Program-made: the position numbers and the translations under genes | Origin: an uncultured Woeseiaceae bacterium | Lineage (GTDB): Bacteria; Pseudomonadota; Gammaproteobacteria; Steroidobacterales; Woeseiaceae | Reading direction: 5' to 3' | Assembly (NCBI GenBank): GCA_945787845.1 | Contig: CALZJH010000003.1 | Coordinates: forward strand, 62,001-126,000 | Length of the DNA: 64,000 nucleotides | Shown: positions 17,106 through 25,466 of the stretch, piece by piece | Numbering within the stretch: position 1 is the first letter of the stretch | Layout of the letters: the number at the start of each line of letters is the position of its first letter | The notes under the pieces: model-generated | Databases searched by the model: none | Told to the model about the DNA's origin: nothing | What the model saw: the letters and a program-made list of their open reading frames with translations, nothing else

Positions 17106-17133
17106 TGTGCCCGGCGGCCAGCACCGGGCACAT
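17105..17133. terminator. GC-rich hairpin between convergent genes
   Basis: ATGTGCCCGG at 17105-17114 pairs perfectly with CCGGGCACAT at 17124-17133, giving a ten-base-pair stem with a nine-base loop. It lies in the 51-base gap where the P-loop gene and the mtrB-like gene converge. No U-tract follows on either strand, so it is not a classical intrinsic terminator. It could still stop or protect the 3' ends of both transcripts. Confidence 0.5.
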
Positions 17134-17156
17134 CACAAAGGCCGAACGGGGGGGTG

Positions 17157-19274
17157 TCATTCAGCCAGTGTTATTTCACCGTCGCCAAAGCGGTAGCGGA
17201 TACCTATGCCCACGGCGTAAACGTCATAGTCATAGGGCTGCGCGCCCAGCGTCAGGATAGTGGGCAGCGTCGTCTGCGATACCAGCGCCCAGTCCTTGAG
17301 TTCGAAGCGTTCGTAGCGCAGGTGGAAAGTGCCACTCCAGCGCTCTGAGAATGCGTAGCTTGCTTTCACATTCGCCGAGTCCAGGGTGGACTCGAGGTCC
17401 GGGAGGCTGCTCGGACCGCCGCTCAGGCTGTCCAGGGCAATGCGGGTCTCGCCGTTGCCACGGTTGTAGTCCAGTGAGAAATCAAACTTGCCGTCGGTCG
17501 GTCGCCAGCTCATGCCCACTCCGACATGATCGAAGTCATCCTCGTGGAATGCGCTCCAGTCCCAGAAGCCAAACTGTTCAGCGCCGGTCTGGTGCGCGTC
17601 GATCTTGTCCTGGCCATAGACCAGGTAGATCGAGGCATTGTCGCTGACAGCCCAGCTGAGATCGGCAGTGATGCGGAATTCTTCGGCCCCGTTCAGGCCG
17701 ACCAGCGACTCCTGGTAATCATCGTCCGCAAACAGTACCGACGTGCTGAAAGACAATGGCAATTCGGCCGGCGAGATCGCTGCAACAACTTCGCCAAATT
17801 CACGGTAGCGATAGGCGAGGTTGTATTTGCGCATGAGCGGGTTCTGCCCGAGGCTGATCGCGGTCGTCTCGTTGTAACGGTCAATTCCACGTCGGGAGGC
17901 GCCGCCTTTGGCTCTGAGGTCGAGCCAGGTCGTTGGCCGCCACCGAACCTGACCCCATCCGAGTTCGGTCGTTTGTTCCGCTACCTCCTGGTAGTCGCGG
18001 TTGATCTGCTTCCATTCATAGCCGGCAGCCAGGCGGAACTTGTTGGTGAACGCGTATTCGCCGCTGACGGTCATATGTGCGCGGTCGTAGCTGTAAGGCA
18101 CGTTCTGTTCGATCTCACCGGAGCTGAGGGCATCGACGATGACCCGGTCCCAATCGGAAATCGGCGTCTTGTTGTCGCGCTCGTCGTAACGGTACCCGTA
18201 CTTAACGCGCAGCTTGCTGATTGGCCGTGAGGTGACCGTGAAGGAGTAGTTCACGGTATTGACCTCGGCGTCCAGCGAGGTGCCGGGAAGTGCCGTTGTC
18301 ACCACGTCGGGATTAATCGTGTAGGGCACGAAATCCGCATTCTGTTCGCCACGGCCTGACGCAACGAGAAACGCGACGACCGTGTTGCCGGCGGCCATGC
18401 GGTACTTGCCGGCCAGTGAGATTTGCGAGAAGTCGTTGTCCGGTTCACGTGCCGCGCGCAGCGTTGTTGCCCCGGGTACGGTAAGGAATGGTGTTTCCCA
18501 CGTCAGGGACGGGTTCTGATTGGTGAAGAACGAGCCATAGTACGCGAGGGTCAGGCTGACCGCGTCGGACCGGTACTGCACGCCCGCATCGACCTGGTCC
18601 GTTTCGTGATCGACCCAGCGCGGCAGGAACGCGGCTTGCGTGTAACTGCCGGCACTCGAGATGTCGATACCGTCGCGAGTCTGCCGCCGAAAATCGGCGA
18701 ACAGCCGGAACATCTCTGCAGGTTTCCAGTCGGCTCCGACATCGACGATCTGGCGGTCGGTGCCGACGACGCGTTGTTGTAGCGAGGACCCAAGCTGCGT
18801 CATCTGGTTGGTCGTGCTCGCAGGGATCCAGCCGGCAGGCAGCGTCAGTGTGCCGTCCGCAGCCCGGGAGAAAATCGTGCTGCTCGTATCGAAGCGACGG
18901 AAAGGCAGCTCGCGATAGCCTGCGCGAAATTCGAACACGCCCTGTTTGCCCATACTGAGCTCGACGACCCTGGAATCGAGGCCAAGGTCCTCGACAGTCC
19001 AGTCGAGCCGGTAGCCGTCATTGACATAGCTGCCGTGGCCGTCGACGTCGGCGTAGGCTCCGTCTTCGTCGTAGCCGGTGTAATTGCCAAAGCGTGCCGC
19101 TTCGTCGCTGACGTTGGTAGCGCCCGCATCAATCTCGGCACGATAGCCCTGCTCAAAGGGGCAGGATTCACATGTCCAGTCGCTCGTATCCACCTGCGCG
19201 AGGCTGATGGCCGGTGCGAGCAGGATCAGTGGAGCAACGAGTGTGCGGCCTGTTTTCATTGTACGTTTCAACAT
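17157..19274 (-). CDS. mtrB: MtrB/PioB-family outer-membrane beta-barrel
   Basis: A 705-residue porin-like protein with a signal peptide (cleavage near SLAQ, residue 27). Just after it is a CXXC pair (C35/C38, WTCESC), a feature of MtrB. The rest has alternating, Tyr/Trp/Arg-rich strands and ends with beta-strand sequence (GIRYRFGDGEITLAE). MtrB forms the sheath in the outer membrane through which decaheme MtrA contacts the surface cytochrome. It is the last gene of a minus-strand operon, 12 bases after the mtrA-like gene. AGGAG lies nine bases before the ATG. MtrB and PioB cannot be separated by sequence alone, but the MtrC-type partner favours Mtr. Confidence 0.9.
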   Translation of the reverse strand: MLKRTMKTGRTLVAPLILLAPAISLAQVDTSDWTCESCPFEQGYRAEIDAGATNVSDEAARFGNYTGYDEDGAYADVDGHGSYVNDGYRLDWTVEDLGLDSRVVELSMGKQGVFEFRAGYRELPFRRFDTSSTIFSRAADGTLTLPAGWIPASTTNQMTQLGSSLQQRVVGTDRQIVDVGADWKPAEMFRLFADFRRQTRDGIDISSAGSYTQAAFLPRWVDHETDQVDAGVQYRSDAVSLTLAYYGSFFTNQNPSLTWETPFLTVPGATTLRAAREPDNDFSQISLAGKYRMAAGNTVVAFLVASGRGEQNADFVPYTINPDVVTTALPGTSLDAEVNTVNYSFTVTSRPISKLRVKYGYRYDERDNKTPISDWDRVIVDALSSGEIEQNVPYSYDRAHMTVSGEYAFTNKFRLAAGYEWKQINRDYQEVAEQTTELGWGQVRWRPTTWLDLRAKGGASRRGIDRYNETTAISLGQNPLMRKYNLAYRYREFGEVVAAISPAELPLSFSTSVLFADDDYQESLVGLNGAEEFRITADLSWAVSDNASIYLVYGQDKIDAHQTGAEQFGFWDWSAFHEDDFDHVGVGMSWRPTDGKFDFSLDYNRGNGETRIALDSLSGGPSSLPDLESTLDSANVKASYAFSERWSGTFHLRYERFELKDWALVSQTTLPTILTLGAQPYDYDVYAVGIGIRYRFGDGEITLAE

Positions 19275-19286
19275 CGTTCCAGGCTC

Positions 19287-20246
19287 CTAGCGCATCAGCT
19301 TCGAACCAGACGGGTGATTGGACCCGTGAACCTGATCGTGGCAGTTCAGGCAGGACTGTCCCAGCAGGAGTGCTGAGGGAATATTGCTTGCGAGGCCGCC
19401 TGCATCCTGCGGCACGCTCGGGTGGCCGTCCTGTGAATGACAGCTCTGGCACAACATCGGCGCACGCATGCTCAGCATGCCCGGCTGCGTCGAGCCATGT
19501 GGGTTATGACAGCTGTTGCAGTCTTCCGTGACCGGCGCGTGCTCCCAAAGATAAGGGCCGCGCAGCTCCGCGTGGCAGTCGTAACAGGTGCCGTTCACCG
19601 TGCTGCCCGCGAGCAGCCGTTCCGTAGTGTCGCCGTGCGGGCTATGGCAGCTCGTGCAGGCCATCTTCCCCTGGCGCACGGGATGCGCGTACGGCTTCAT
19701 TGACTGGGTGCGTTGCTGCTGATGGCAATCGAAGCAGACCTCGGCCTGTGTTGACGTCGCGAGTACCGGGTCGCGTTCGTTATGCATCGTGTGACAGTCG
19801 GAGCAGGCGACCGTGTTGTCGTCATGCGCGCTGCCATGCCAGGCGAAACCCGTGTCCGCATCATGGCATGCGGCGCAATACGCGTTCTGGTCAGCAATTG
19901 ATGTCGTAGACATCGAACCGAATGCCAGTATCGCGGGGCGCTCCTGACCACGCCGCACGCGACCAGCGTGGTCCCCGGCCGGGCCATGGCAGGCCTCGCA
20001 CTGCAGCTGACCATGCCCGAAGGGGGAGTTCGGGTCCTGCGGCATCGCGTGCTTGGTACGAAAAACTGCCAGCGTGGCCTGGTCGTCATGACACTGGAAA
20101 CACGTGTCGGCACCCTTGCGACTGTAGTCGGGGAGTTCGGCCCCTTCGTCAGTCGCCTGGGCATGGGTGATCGCAGGGATGGCGATGGCCGCAAGGGCCA
20201 CCGCCAGTACTGCGAATCTTGCTGTCATTTTAGTGAGCATCTGCAT
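19287..20246 (-). CDS. mtrA: Periplasmic decaheme cytochrome c, MtrA/DmsE family
   Basis: A 319-residue exported protein. Signal peptide about residues 1-29 (ending THAQA). Ten CXXCH sites have cysteines at C49, C83, C124, C148, C171, C197, C221, C243, C266 and C299, evenly spaced as in MtrA and DmsE. The length is close to MtrA. It would sit inside the barrel of the neighbouring MtrB-like protein and pass electrons between the periplasm and the surface. It is nine bases after the OmcA/MtrC-type gene. No DMSO reductase genes (dmsAB) are nearby, which favours a metal or extracellular-electron role over DmsE-style DMSO respiration. Confidence 0.93.
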   Translation of the reverse strand: MQMLTKMTARFAVLAVALAAIAIPAITHAQATDEGAELPDYSRKGADTCFQCHDDQATLAVFRTKHAMPQDPNSPFGHGQLQCEACHGPAGDHAGRVRRGQERPAILAFGSMSTTSIADQNAYCAACHDADTGFAWHGSAHDDNTVACSDCHTMHNERDPVLATSTQAEVCFDCHQQQRTQSMKPYAHPVRQGKMACTSCHSPHGDTTERLLAGSTVNGTCYDCHAELRGPYLWEHAPVTEDCNSCHNPHGSTQPGMLSMRAPMLCQSCHSQDGHPSVPQDAGGLASNIPSALLLGQSCLNCHDQVHGSNHPSGSKLMR

Positions 20247-20255
20247 GTGTCCAGT

Positions 20256-22502
20256 CTAGTTGAACTGGAATTCACCAACACCGTGTACTTCACCTGTGTC
20301 GGCGCTTGAGCCCGGTCCATGACAGAGCTGGCAGGTCTCGACGCCGGAGGAGACGAGATTGCTGTCGGCGTCCTTCGTCGCACTGAAATCACCACCGTTC
20401 TGGATCATGTGATTTGCTGCGAGGTCGCTGACGTGGCAGGACGAGCAGACCGCCGAGTTCGGCGAGACGACGACGTCATCTGTCGGCGTCGCAACGTCGT
20501 TGGCGTCTACGGTCGTTCCCAGTACTGCAGCAGGATCAACAGGGTAGAAACCGTCTTCAACATGGCAGCCTTCGCAATTGTTGAGCTTGCCGGGATAGAC
20601 AAAGTCGAACGTATGCGGCGTACCACCGGACGGGAACGCAAATCCGCAGGCCTCGTAGGCCTCGTCCGTGTAGTCAAACGCATGCAATGCGTGGATCATG
20701 ACCTTCATGTCGACCGTATTGTCATCCGTGCCGAACTCCGTCGCGCATTGACCCGCGCGGCGGTTAATGTCCGTGACGTTCGGCGCGTGGCAGGTAACGC
20801 AGACTTCGATGTTGTCGGTCCGGTTGTTGCCGTGCATCGACAGCTGGTTGTGGCAGTCGTCGCACTTGTCGATATCAACCGCGTTGCGACGGGTCACAAG
20901 CGTGTTCGCGCCGATCGGGGCATAGGCAACGGCATTGGTCACAGCGATGCGCTCGATTACGCCATCGATGTCCACGCCAGGGTGGCCATCCATCGTCACG
21001 GCCAGCGAACTACCGGCGTTGGCCGGAACGGCTATCGGCATCGTGACGCTGAATACACCGGTTTGACCGGCAACGGCTTGTGGCGTGCCGCCCGAGCACG
21101 GAATTGCGCTCGTCGACGTTGGCAGGCCTGGCGTTGCTGCGCCATTGTTGTGGTAGTCCGACGTAGCCCAGGCAACGCCAACGACGAGTCGTGACGGTCC
21201 GCAGGTGGTCCACTCGGCATCATTGAGGAGATCCCAGGGAACGCCCGTGTCCGGATTGTTGACGCGGTAATGGACGGTCGTGAAGTCACCGACATTCGTG
21301 TCGATGATGTCAACGATTTCAAATTCGAATGCTGATTGAGCTTCGATATTGGGCTGCCGGTGCACTTCCGTGACGCGGTAGGCGCCGCCGTTCACGGTTG
21401 AGTTCTCGCCATGGCACGTAACGCAGTCCATGTCATCGAGGAACACGAGGCCGGCGAAGTGCAGCTGATCGGGATCGTTTTCGGATCCGTCCCAGTCAAT
21501 CCAGTCATGGCAGGAACCGCAGGCAGCGCGGTTCTGTACCTGCCGCCAGTTACTGGCCTGCGGGATCGTGGTGTCGGATTCCGCGTGGCAGGTCGTGCAA
21601 TTGCGCACGTCCTGAGGGAAAATGACATCCGAGTAGTCGTGCAGGGTATTGCGGAAGCCGATAATGAAGTAGCCATTACTCAGGTTTTCGCCGTAGTGAA
21701 TCTTGTGGACCATTTCCTTCATGTCCACCGTGCCACCCCAGGGCTCGGCGGCGGTATCGCCGTCGATAGAGTAGGGATTGTGGCAGGTCACGCAGTATTC
21801 GATGTCGAAACGCGCTTCGCCATGGAAGCCGAGATTGTCGTGGCAAGCGTTGCAAGTCGCATTGTTCACGATCAGGCGCGTGTCAATGGGTGCTCCGCCA
21901 GTTGGTACGAAATCGAAAGGTGCGTTGTTGGCTGGTGCGCCGCCACGTATTTCGAGACCGAGGCGGTGCGTCTTGGCCGCATCGAAAGTGGGTCCGGCCG
22001 GATACGCGGTCAGGGCCTGTGAGAACGTGTATGTGTATGTCCCGTCTCCGTTGTCGGTAAACGTACCTGACGTTGCACCTTCGGCATTCGCCTGTGCATC
22101 GGCGATGCCACCGCTGTCGCGCGTGATATACGACTGCCATTCACTTGAGGATCCACCTTGCCCTTGGGAAAGCTGGGCGAGCGTGAAGCGCAATGCGCTG
22201 GCTGGCATGTCCTTCAAGCTGAAACCGACGTCATCGGTGAGGACTATCGTTACCGTAGGGGCGCCGCCGCCGGCAGGGACCGTGACATCCTGCACCTCGA
22301 CATTGATTTTATCGGCCGAAGTCCAGGAAATGGCGCCGCCTGACCCGGGGGTTCCAGGTGTCCCGGGCGTGCCCGGAGGACCAGCGGTGCCTGGAGGACC
22401 AGCGGGTCCGGCCGGGCCTGTCGAGCCATCGCATGCGAAGAGCAGGGCGCTGGCGAGCAGCAGACCTACCAATCCTGTATTGCGGCTGAATGAGCGTCTC
22501 AT
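20256..22502 (-). CDS. mtrC: Cell-surface decaheme lipoprotein cytochrome, OmcA/MtrC family
   Basis: A 748-residue lipoprotein; the lipobox ends at C24 (LLFAC). Residues about 27-56 are a collagen-like Gly-X-Y tract (GPAGPAGPPG and so on). Ten CXXCH sites fall in two groups of five (C217, C237, C302, C328, C360, and five more toward the C terminus), separated by cysteine-poor beta domains. This is the Greek-key/pentaheme/Greek-key/pentaheme plan of MtrC and OmcA, terminal reductases at the cell surface. The ATG at 22502 has AAGGGG seven bases upstream and gives a proper lipoprotein signal; the frame is open 18 codons further but that start is not needed. First gene of the operon. Confidence 0.93.
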   Translation of the reverse strand: MRRSFSRNTGLVGLLLASALLFACDGSTGPAGPAGPPGTAGPPGTPGTPGTPGSGGAISWTSADKINVEVQDVTVPAGGGAPTVTIVLTDDVGFSLKDMPASALRFTLAQLSQGQGGSSSEWQSYITRDSGGIADAQANAEGATSGTFTDNGDGTYTYTFSQALTAYPAGPTFDAAKTHRLGLEIRGGAPANNAPFDFVPTGGAPIDTRLIVNNATCNACHDNLGFHGEARFDIEYCVTCHNPYSIDGDTAAEPWGGTVDMKEMVHKIHYGENLSNGYFIIGFRNTLHDYSDVIFPQDVRNCTTCHAESDTTIPQASNWRQVQNRAACGSCHDWIDWDGSENDPDQLHFAGLVFLDDMDCVTCHGENSTVNGGAYRVTEVHRQPNIEAQSAFEFEIVDIIDTNVGDFTTVHYRVNNPDTGVPWDLLNDAEWTTCGPSRLVVGVAWATSDYHNNGAATPGLPTSTSAIPCSGGTPQAVAGQTGVFSVTMPIAVPANAGSSLAVTMDGHPGVDIDGVIERIAVTNAVAYAPIGANTLVTRRNAVDIDKCDDCHNQLSMHGNNRTDNIEVCVTCHAPNVTDINRRAGQCATEFGTDDNTVDMKVMIHALHAFDYTDEAYEACGFAFPSGGTPHTFDFVYPGKLNNCEGCHVEDGFYPVDPAAVLGTTVDANDVATPTDDVVVSPNSAVCSSCHVSDLAANHMIQNGGDFSATKDADSNLVSSGVETCQLCHGPGSSADTGEVHGVGEFQFN

Positions 22503-22633
22503 GTCATACCCCTTGAACTTAGTTTTGCCTGAAACTGTGCGGGTTGGGTCGATCACCGTTCATGGCGCATTCAGGAACGGGTCTTTGTAATGTCCTTTCT
22601 AGGCAAATTCGACCGATTCTTAAATCGCGAAAA

Positions 22634-22658
22634 CTACCTATGGATTATCGGTATGTAG
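22634..22658. promoter_or_regulatory. 25-base dyad in the divergent mtrC / cytochrome promoter region
   Basis: Between the divergent mtrC-like gene and the diheme cytochrome gene is a 25-base dyad. CTAC at 22634-22637 pairs with GTAG at 22655-22658, TA with TA inside those, and GAT with ATC around the centre base 22646. Nine of twelve half-site positions are symmetric. Its place in the 224-base divergent gap makes it a candidate operator controlling both arms of the electron-transfer cluster. It matches no motif I can name with confidence; TACCTAT inside it fits the NarL heptamer rule, but only once. Confidence 0.45.
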
Positions 22659-22726
22659 CAGGACGACATCAGTTACGATCTATGTACAATTATCCGGCAC
22701 CCTACCGGGCTTCTAGGAGACAACCC

Positions 22727-23335
22727 ATGAAACGAATTTTTCTCTTTGTTTTATCAGCACTTGCGCTTGGAATCCCGGCGCTGGCCAGCGCGAACGTCGA
22801 CGCCCTGATGCAAGAGTGTAACGGTTGCCATGGTGACAATGGTGTAAGCCAGTCGAGCGATGTCCCGACAATAGCCGGGCTCGCCGAGTTTGTGCACGTC
22901 GATGCCCTGTTCATTTACCAGGACGAAGCGCGTCCGTGCGCGGAATCCGAGTACCGCCAGGGCGATACGAGCCGCCCTGCCACGAGCATGTGCGCCATTG
23001 CGGCTGAGCTGAGCGAAGATGACATCGATGCGCTGGCCGCTGCATACGCCGCACTCCCGTACGTCAAAGCCAAACAGGACTTTGACGCGGACAAGGCTGC
23101 GGCGGGCAAGGACCTGCATGATCAGCACTGTGATCGCTGCCATTCCGAGGAAGGCACCAATCCGGACGACGAAGCCGGCATGCTCGGCGGCCAGCAAATG
23201 GGCTACCTGCGTGACACCTTCGCTGCCTACGCCGACGGCTCGCGCGAGCAACCCGGAAAGATGCAGGAAAAACTCGAAGCACTGTCAGCTGACGACGTAG
23301 AAGCACTCGTTCACTACTACGGTAGCGTGCAATAA
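22727..23335 (+). CDS. Exported diheme cytochrome c (c4/c553-like)
   Basis: A 202-residue protein with a signal peptide (residues 1-22, ending ALASA) and two c-heme sites, CNGCH at C31 and CDRCH at C135. Two extra cysteines (C71 and C89) occupy positions similar to those in the diheme protein at 4585-5205. The two proteins also share the C-terminal EAL-x-x-YYGS ending, so they are paralogues. AGGAGA lies six bases before the ATG at 22727; the frame is open further upstream, but only this start gives a signal peptide. As the first gene opposite mtrC it is a good candidate for the periplasmic carrier between inner-membrane modules and the MtrA-like protein. Confidence 0.88.
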   Translation: MKRIFLFVLSALALGIPALASANVDALMQECNGCHGDNGVSQSSDVPTIAGLAEFVHVDALFIYQDEARPCAESEYRQGDTSRPATSMCAIAAELSEDDIDALAAAYAALPYVKAKQDFDADKAAAGKDLHDQHCDRCHSEEGTNPDDEAGMLGGQQMGYLRDTFAAYADGSREQPGKMQEKLEALSADDVEALVHYYGSVQ

Positions 23336-23347
23336 GAAATTGCGTAT

Positions 23348-23371
23348 GCCGCCGGTGGTCACACCGGCGGC
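23348..23371 (+). other. Perfect GC hairpin after the diheme cytochrome gene
   Basis: GCCGCCGGTG at 23348-23357 and CACCGGCGGC at 23362-23371 form a perfect ten-base-pair stem with a four-base loop (GTCA). It begins 13 bases after the stop codon of the diheme cytochrome and lies 117 bases before the next gene. No U-run follows. It may be a partial terminator or a 3'-end stabiliser giving the small carrier more mRNA than the downstream membrane genes. Confidence 0.55.
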
Positions 23372-23487
23372 TCATTCGCAGTGCCTCACCCGAAGTCGGT
23401 GCTCCGAAAGGCCCGTGCGGAAAACCCTGATAGCGATCTGGCAGGTCACTGGGATACTAGCGACGCAGACTTCAGGGAATCCGACAA

Positions 23488-25431
23488 ATGACAACGCCCG
23501 TACGTTTTGCCAGCTTGCTGCTCGCTGCTCTGGCACTTCTGTTCTTGGTTACGCAGACTGCGCACTCGCAGGACATCGATTGCGGTGAATGCCACGCAGA
23601 CGTTTCCTTTACGTCGACCGCTCATCCCGACCTTACGTGTCACGAATGCCACACTAACGTGACGGCTGCGCACGAGGATGCGGACCTCGAGCCGCTGAGC
23701 GATGAGGAAAGCTGCGGTGAGTGCCACGCCAGTGTTGGACGCGGTATCGGCCGGAGCGTTCACGGTGGCGAGGCAGGCTGCAATGATTGCCACGGCGAAC
23801 CGCACGAGATTCATGAAGTTGCTGACCTCGCGTCGGCGGTATCCCCGGTCAACCAGATTCAAAGCTGCGGCGGTTGCCATGATGATCCGCCCGAACTGAT
23901 CGACGGCTACCTGGCGGGTGAACACGGCAAGGCATTGCTGCTGTCCGGTCTTATCGATGCGCCAAGCTGCAGTGACTGCCACGGCGACCACCGCATCATG
24001 GCGGTCGAGAAGGGACGCGCCCCGACAGCACACGGCAACTCGCCGGAACTGTGTGGCAGCTGCCACCAGTTGCTGTTCGAGGACTGGAAGAACATGAGCG
24101 CGCACGGGCACGCGTGGCAGGCCGAAGAGGAAGGCCCCGTCTGCGTCGATTGCCATGCGTCACACGAAATCGTCGATCCGACGACCTATAATGCCCGTCA
24201 CGCCGGTGCTAGGAATTGCGGTGGGTGTCACGAAGAGTACCTGACGACCTTCCGCGGCAGCTTCCACGGCCAGGCTCTGCACCTCGGCCTGTCCGGAGGG
24301 GCGACCTGTGCGGACTGCCATACGCCGCACAAGAACCTTGCGGCCGACGACCCTGCTTCGAGCGTACACCCCGACAACGTGCTGGAAACCTGCGGCCAGT
24401 GCCATGAGGACATCACGCCCGCATTTGCGACCTTCGATGTGCACAGTGACCCGACCAACCCTGAGGACAACTTTCAGGTCTACATCGTCTGGTTATTCAT
24501 GACCAGCCTGCTGATCGGGGTCTTCGCGTTCTTCGGCATACACGATGTACTGTGGCTGCAGCGCTCACTCGTCGGCGTGATGCGCGGCGAGTTTGACGAA
24601 GAGCGGCGCGCGGAAAGCGGGCAGTGGATACGTCGCTTCCGGCGCAGGAATATCCGGATGCATGTCGTCATTATCACGACCTTCCTGCTGCTGGCACTGA
24701 CCGGCTTGCCGCTGAAGTTCCATGATGCGGCGTGGGCACAGACCCTGATCAACCTGCTGGGCGGCATCGATTCGACGCGGTTTATTCATCGCATCGCCGC
24801 GATTGGCACGTTCGGATACCTGCTCGTGCATGTACTCGAAGTCCTTAAGCGCGCATTCATCCGTGGCGAAAAAGGTATGTTCTGGGGACCCAACTCGATG
24901 ACGCCGCAACCGAAAGACGTCGCCGACTTCTTTGGCAACCTCAAGTACTTCCTGTACATGGGCGAACGGCCTCCAGGTGATCGTTGGACCTACTTCGAGA
25001 AATTCGACTACCTCGCGGTCTTCTGGGGTGTCGCCATGATCGGCATTTCGGGACTATTCTTGTGGTTCCCGGCATTCTTCACGAGCTTTCTGCCGGGCTG
25101 GACGCTGAACGTTGCGCACGTTATTCATAGCGATGAAGCACTGCTCGCGACAGGGTTCATCTTCTTCTTCCACTTCTTCCATACGCACCTGCGACCCGAG
25201 AGCTTCCCGATGGATCTCGTCGTGTTCCTCGGCAAGATACCGCTCGAGCGCTTCAAGTCCGAACGACCTCTCGAATATCAGCGCATTGTGGACAGTGGTG
25301 AACTCGATGATTATCTGGTCGAAGCGCCGAATAAACGACAGATTCGCGATGCGTACAGGTTCGGTTCGATATTCCTGATTATTGGAGTGATACTTGGGGT
25401 CTTCATCGTCTGGGCGCTGCTAACGCACTGA
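23488..25431 (+). CDS. 11-heme cytochrome c fused to membrane cytochrome b (CbcL-like)
   Basis: A 647-residue fusion. After a signal peptide (about residues 1-27), a periplasmic domain carries eleven CXXCH sites at C32, C51, C76, C98, C127, C161, C189, C219, C244, C274 and C302. From about residue 330 it becomes a polytopic membrane protein of about five helices with histidines placed as heme b ligands (H434, H448, H544/H547, H562/H565), like the FdnI/HydC cytochrome b of formate dehydrogenase and hydrogenase. The plan matches Geobacter CbcL, an inner-membrane quinol oxidase for extracellular electron transfer, which has fewer c hemes. It is expected to exchange electrons between quinone and periplasmic cytochromes. 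Confidence 0.85.
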   Translation: MTTPVRFASLLLAALALLFLVTQTAHSQDIDCGECHADVSFTSTAHPDLTCHECHTNVTAAHEDADLEPLSDEESCGECHASVGRGIGRSVHGGEAGCNDCHGEPHEIHEVADLASAVSPVNQIQSCGGCHDDPPELIDGYLAGEHGKALLLSGLIDAPSCSDCHGDHRIMAVEKGRAPTAHGNSPELCGSCHQLLFEDWKNMSAHGHAWQAEEEGPVCVDCHASHEIVDPTTYNARHAGARNCGGCHEEYLTTFRGSFHGQALHLGLSGGATCADCHTPHKNLAADDPASSVHPDNVLETCGQCHEDITPAFATFDVHSDPTNPEDNFQVYIVWLFMTSLLIGVFAFFGIHDVLWLQRSLVGVMRGEFDEERRAESGQWIRRFRRRNIRMHVVIITTFLLLALTGLPLKFHDAAWAQTLINLLGGIDSTRFIHRIAAIGTFGYLLVHVLEVLKRAFIRGEKGMFWGPNSMTPQPKDVADFFGNLKYFLYMGERPPGDRWTYFEKFDYLAVFWGVAMIGISGLFLWFPAFFTSFLPGWTLNVAHVIHSDEALLATGFIFFFHFFHTHLRPESFPMDLVVFLGKIPLERFKSERPLEYQRIVDSGELDDYLVEAPNKRQIRDAYRFGSIFLIIGVILGVFIVWALLTH

Positions 25432-25466
25432 CGCCAGATGACAAAAAAACATGACAGGGAAATAGT

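Noticed and set aside
19287..20246. Reading the decaheme/barrel pair as DmsE/DmsF of a DMSO respiratory system
   Set aside because: No molybdopterin DMSO reductase genes are present, and the third partner is an OmcA/MtrC-type surface cytochrome.
20319..22022. Two long plus-strand frames opposite the OmcA/MtrC-type gene
   Set aside because: They lie over ten CXXCH motifs read on the minus strand and show no domain of their own.
22334..22424. Repeated GC-rich triplet pattern as a tandem repeat or CRISPR-like array
   Set aside because: It is the coding sequence of the collagen-like Gly-X-Y tract in the surface cytochrome, with no spacers or uniform units.
22634..22658. NarL heptamer rule (TACYYMT) as the explanation of the dyad
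   Set aside because: TACCTAT matches, but a paired heptamer in the 7-2-7 form is missing, and single heptamers are expected several times by chance in 64 kb.
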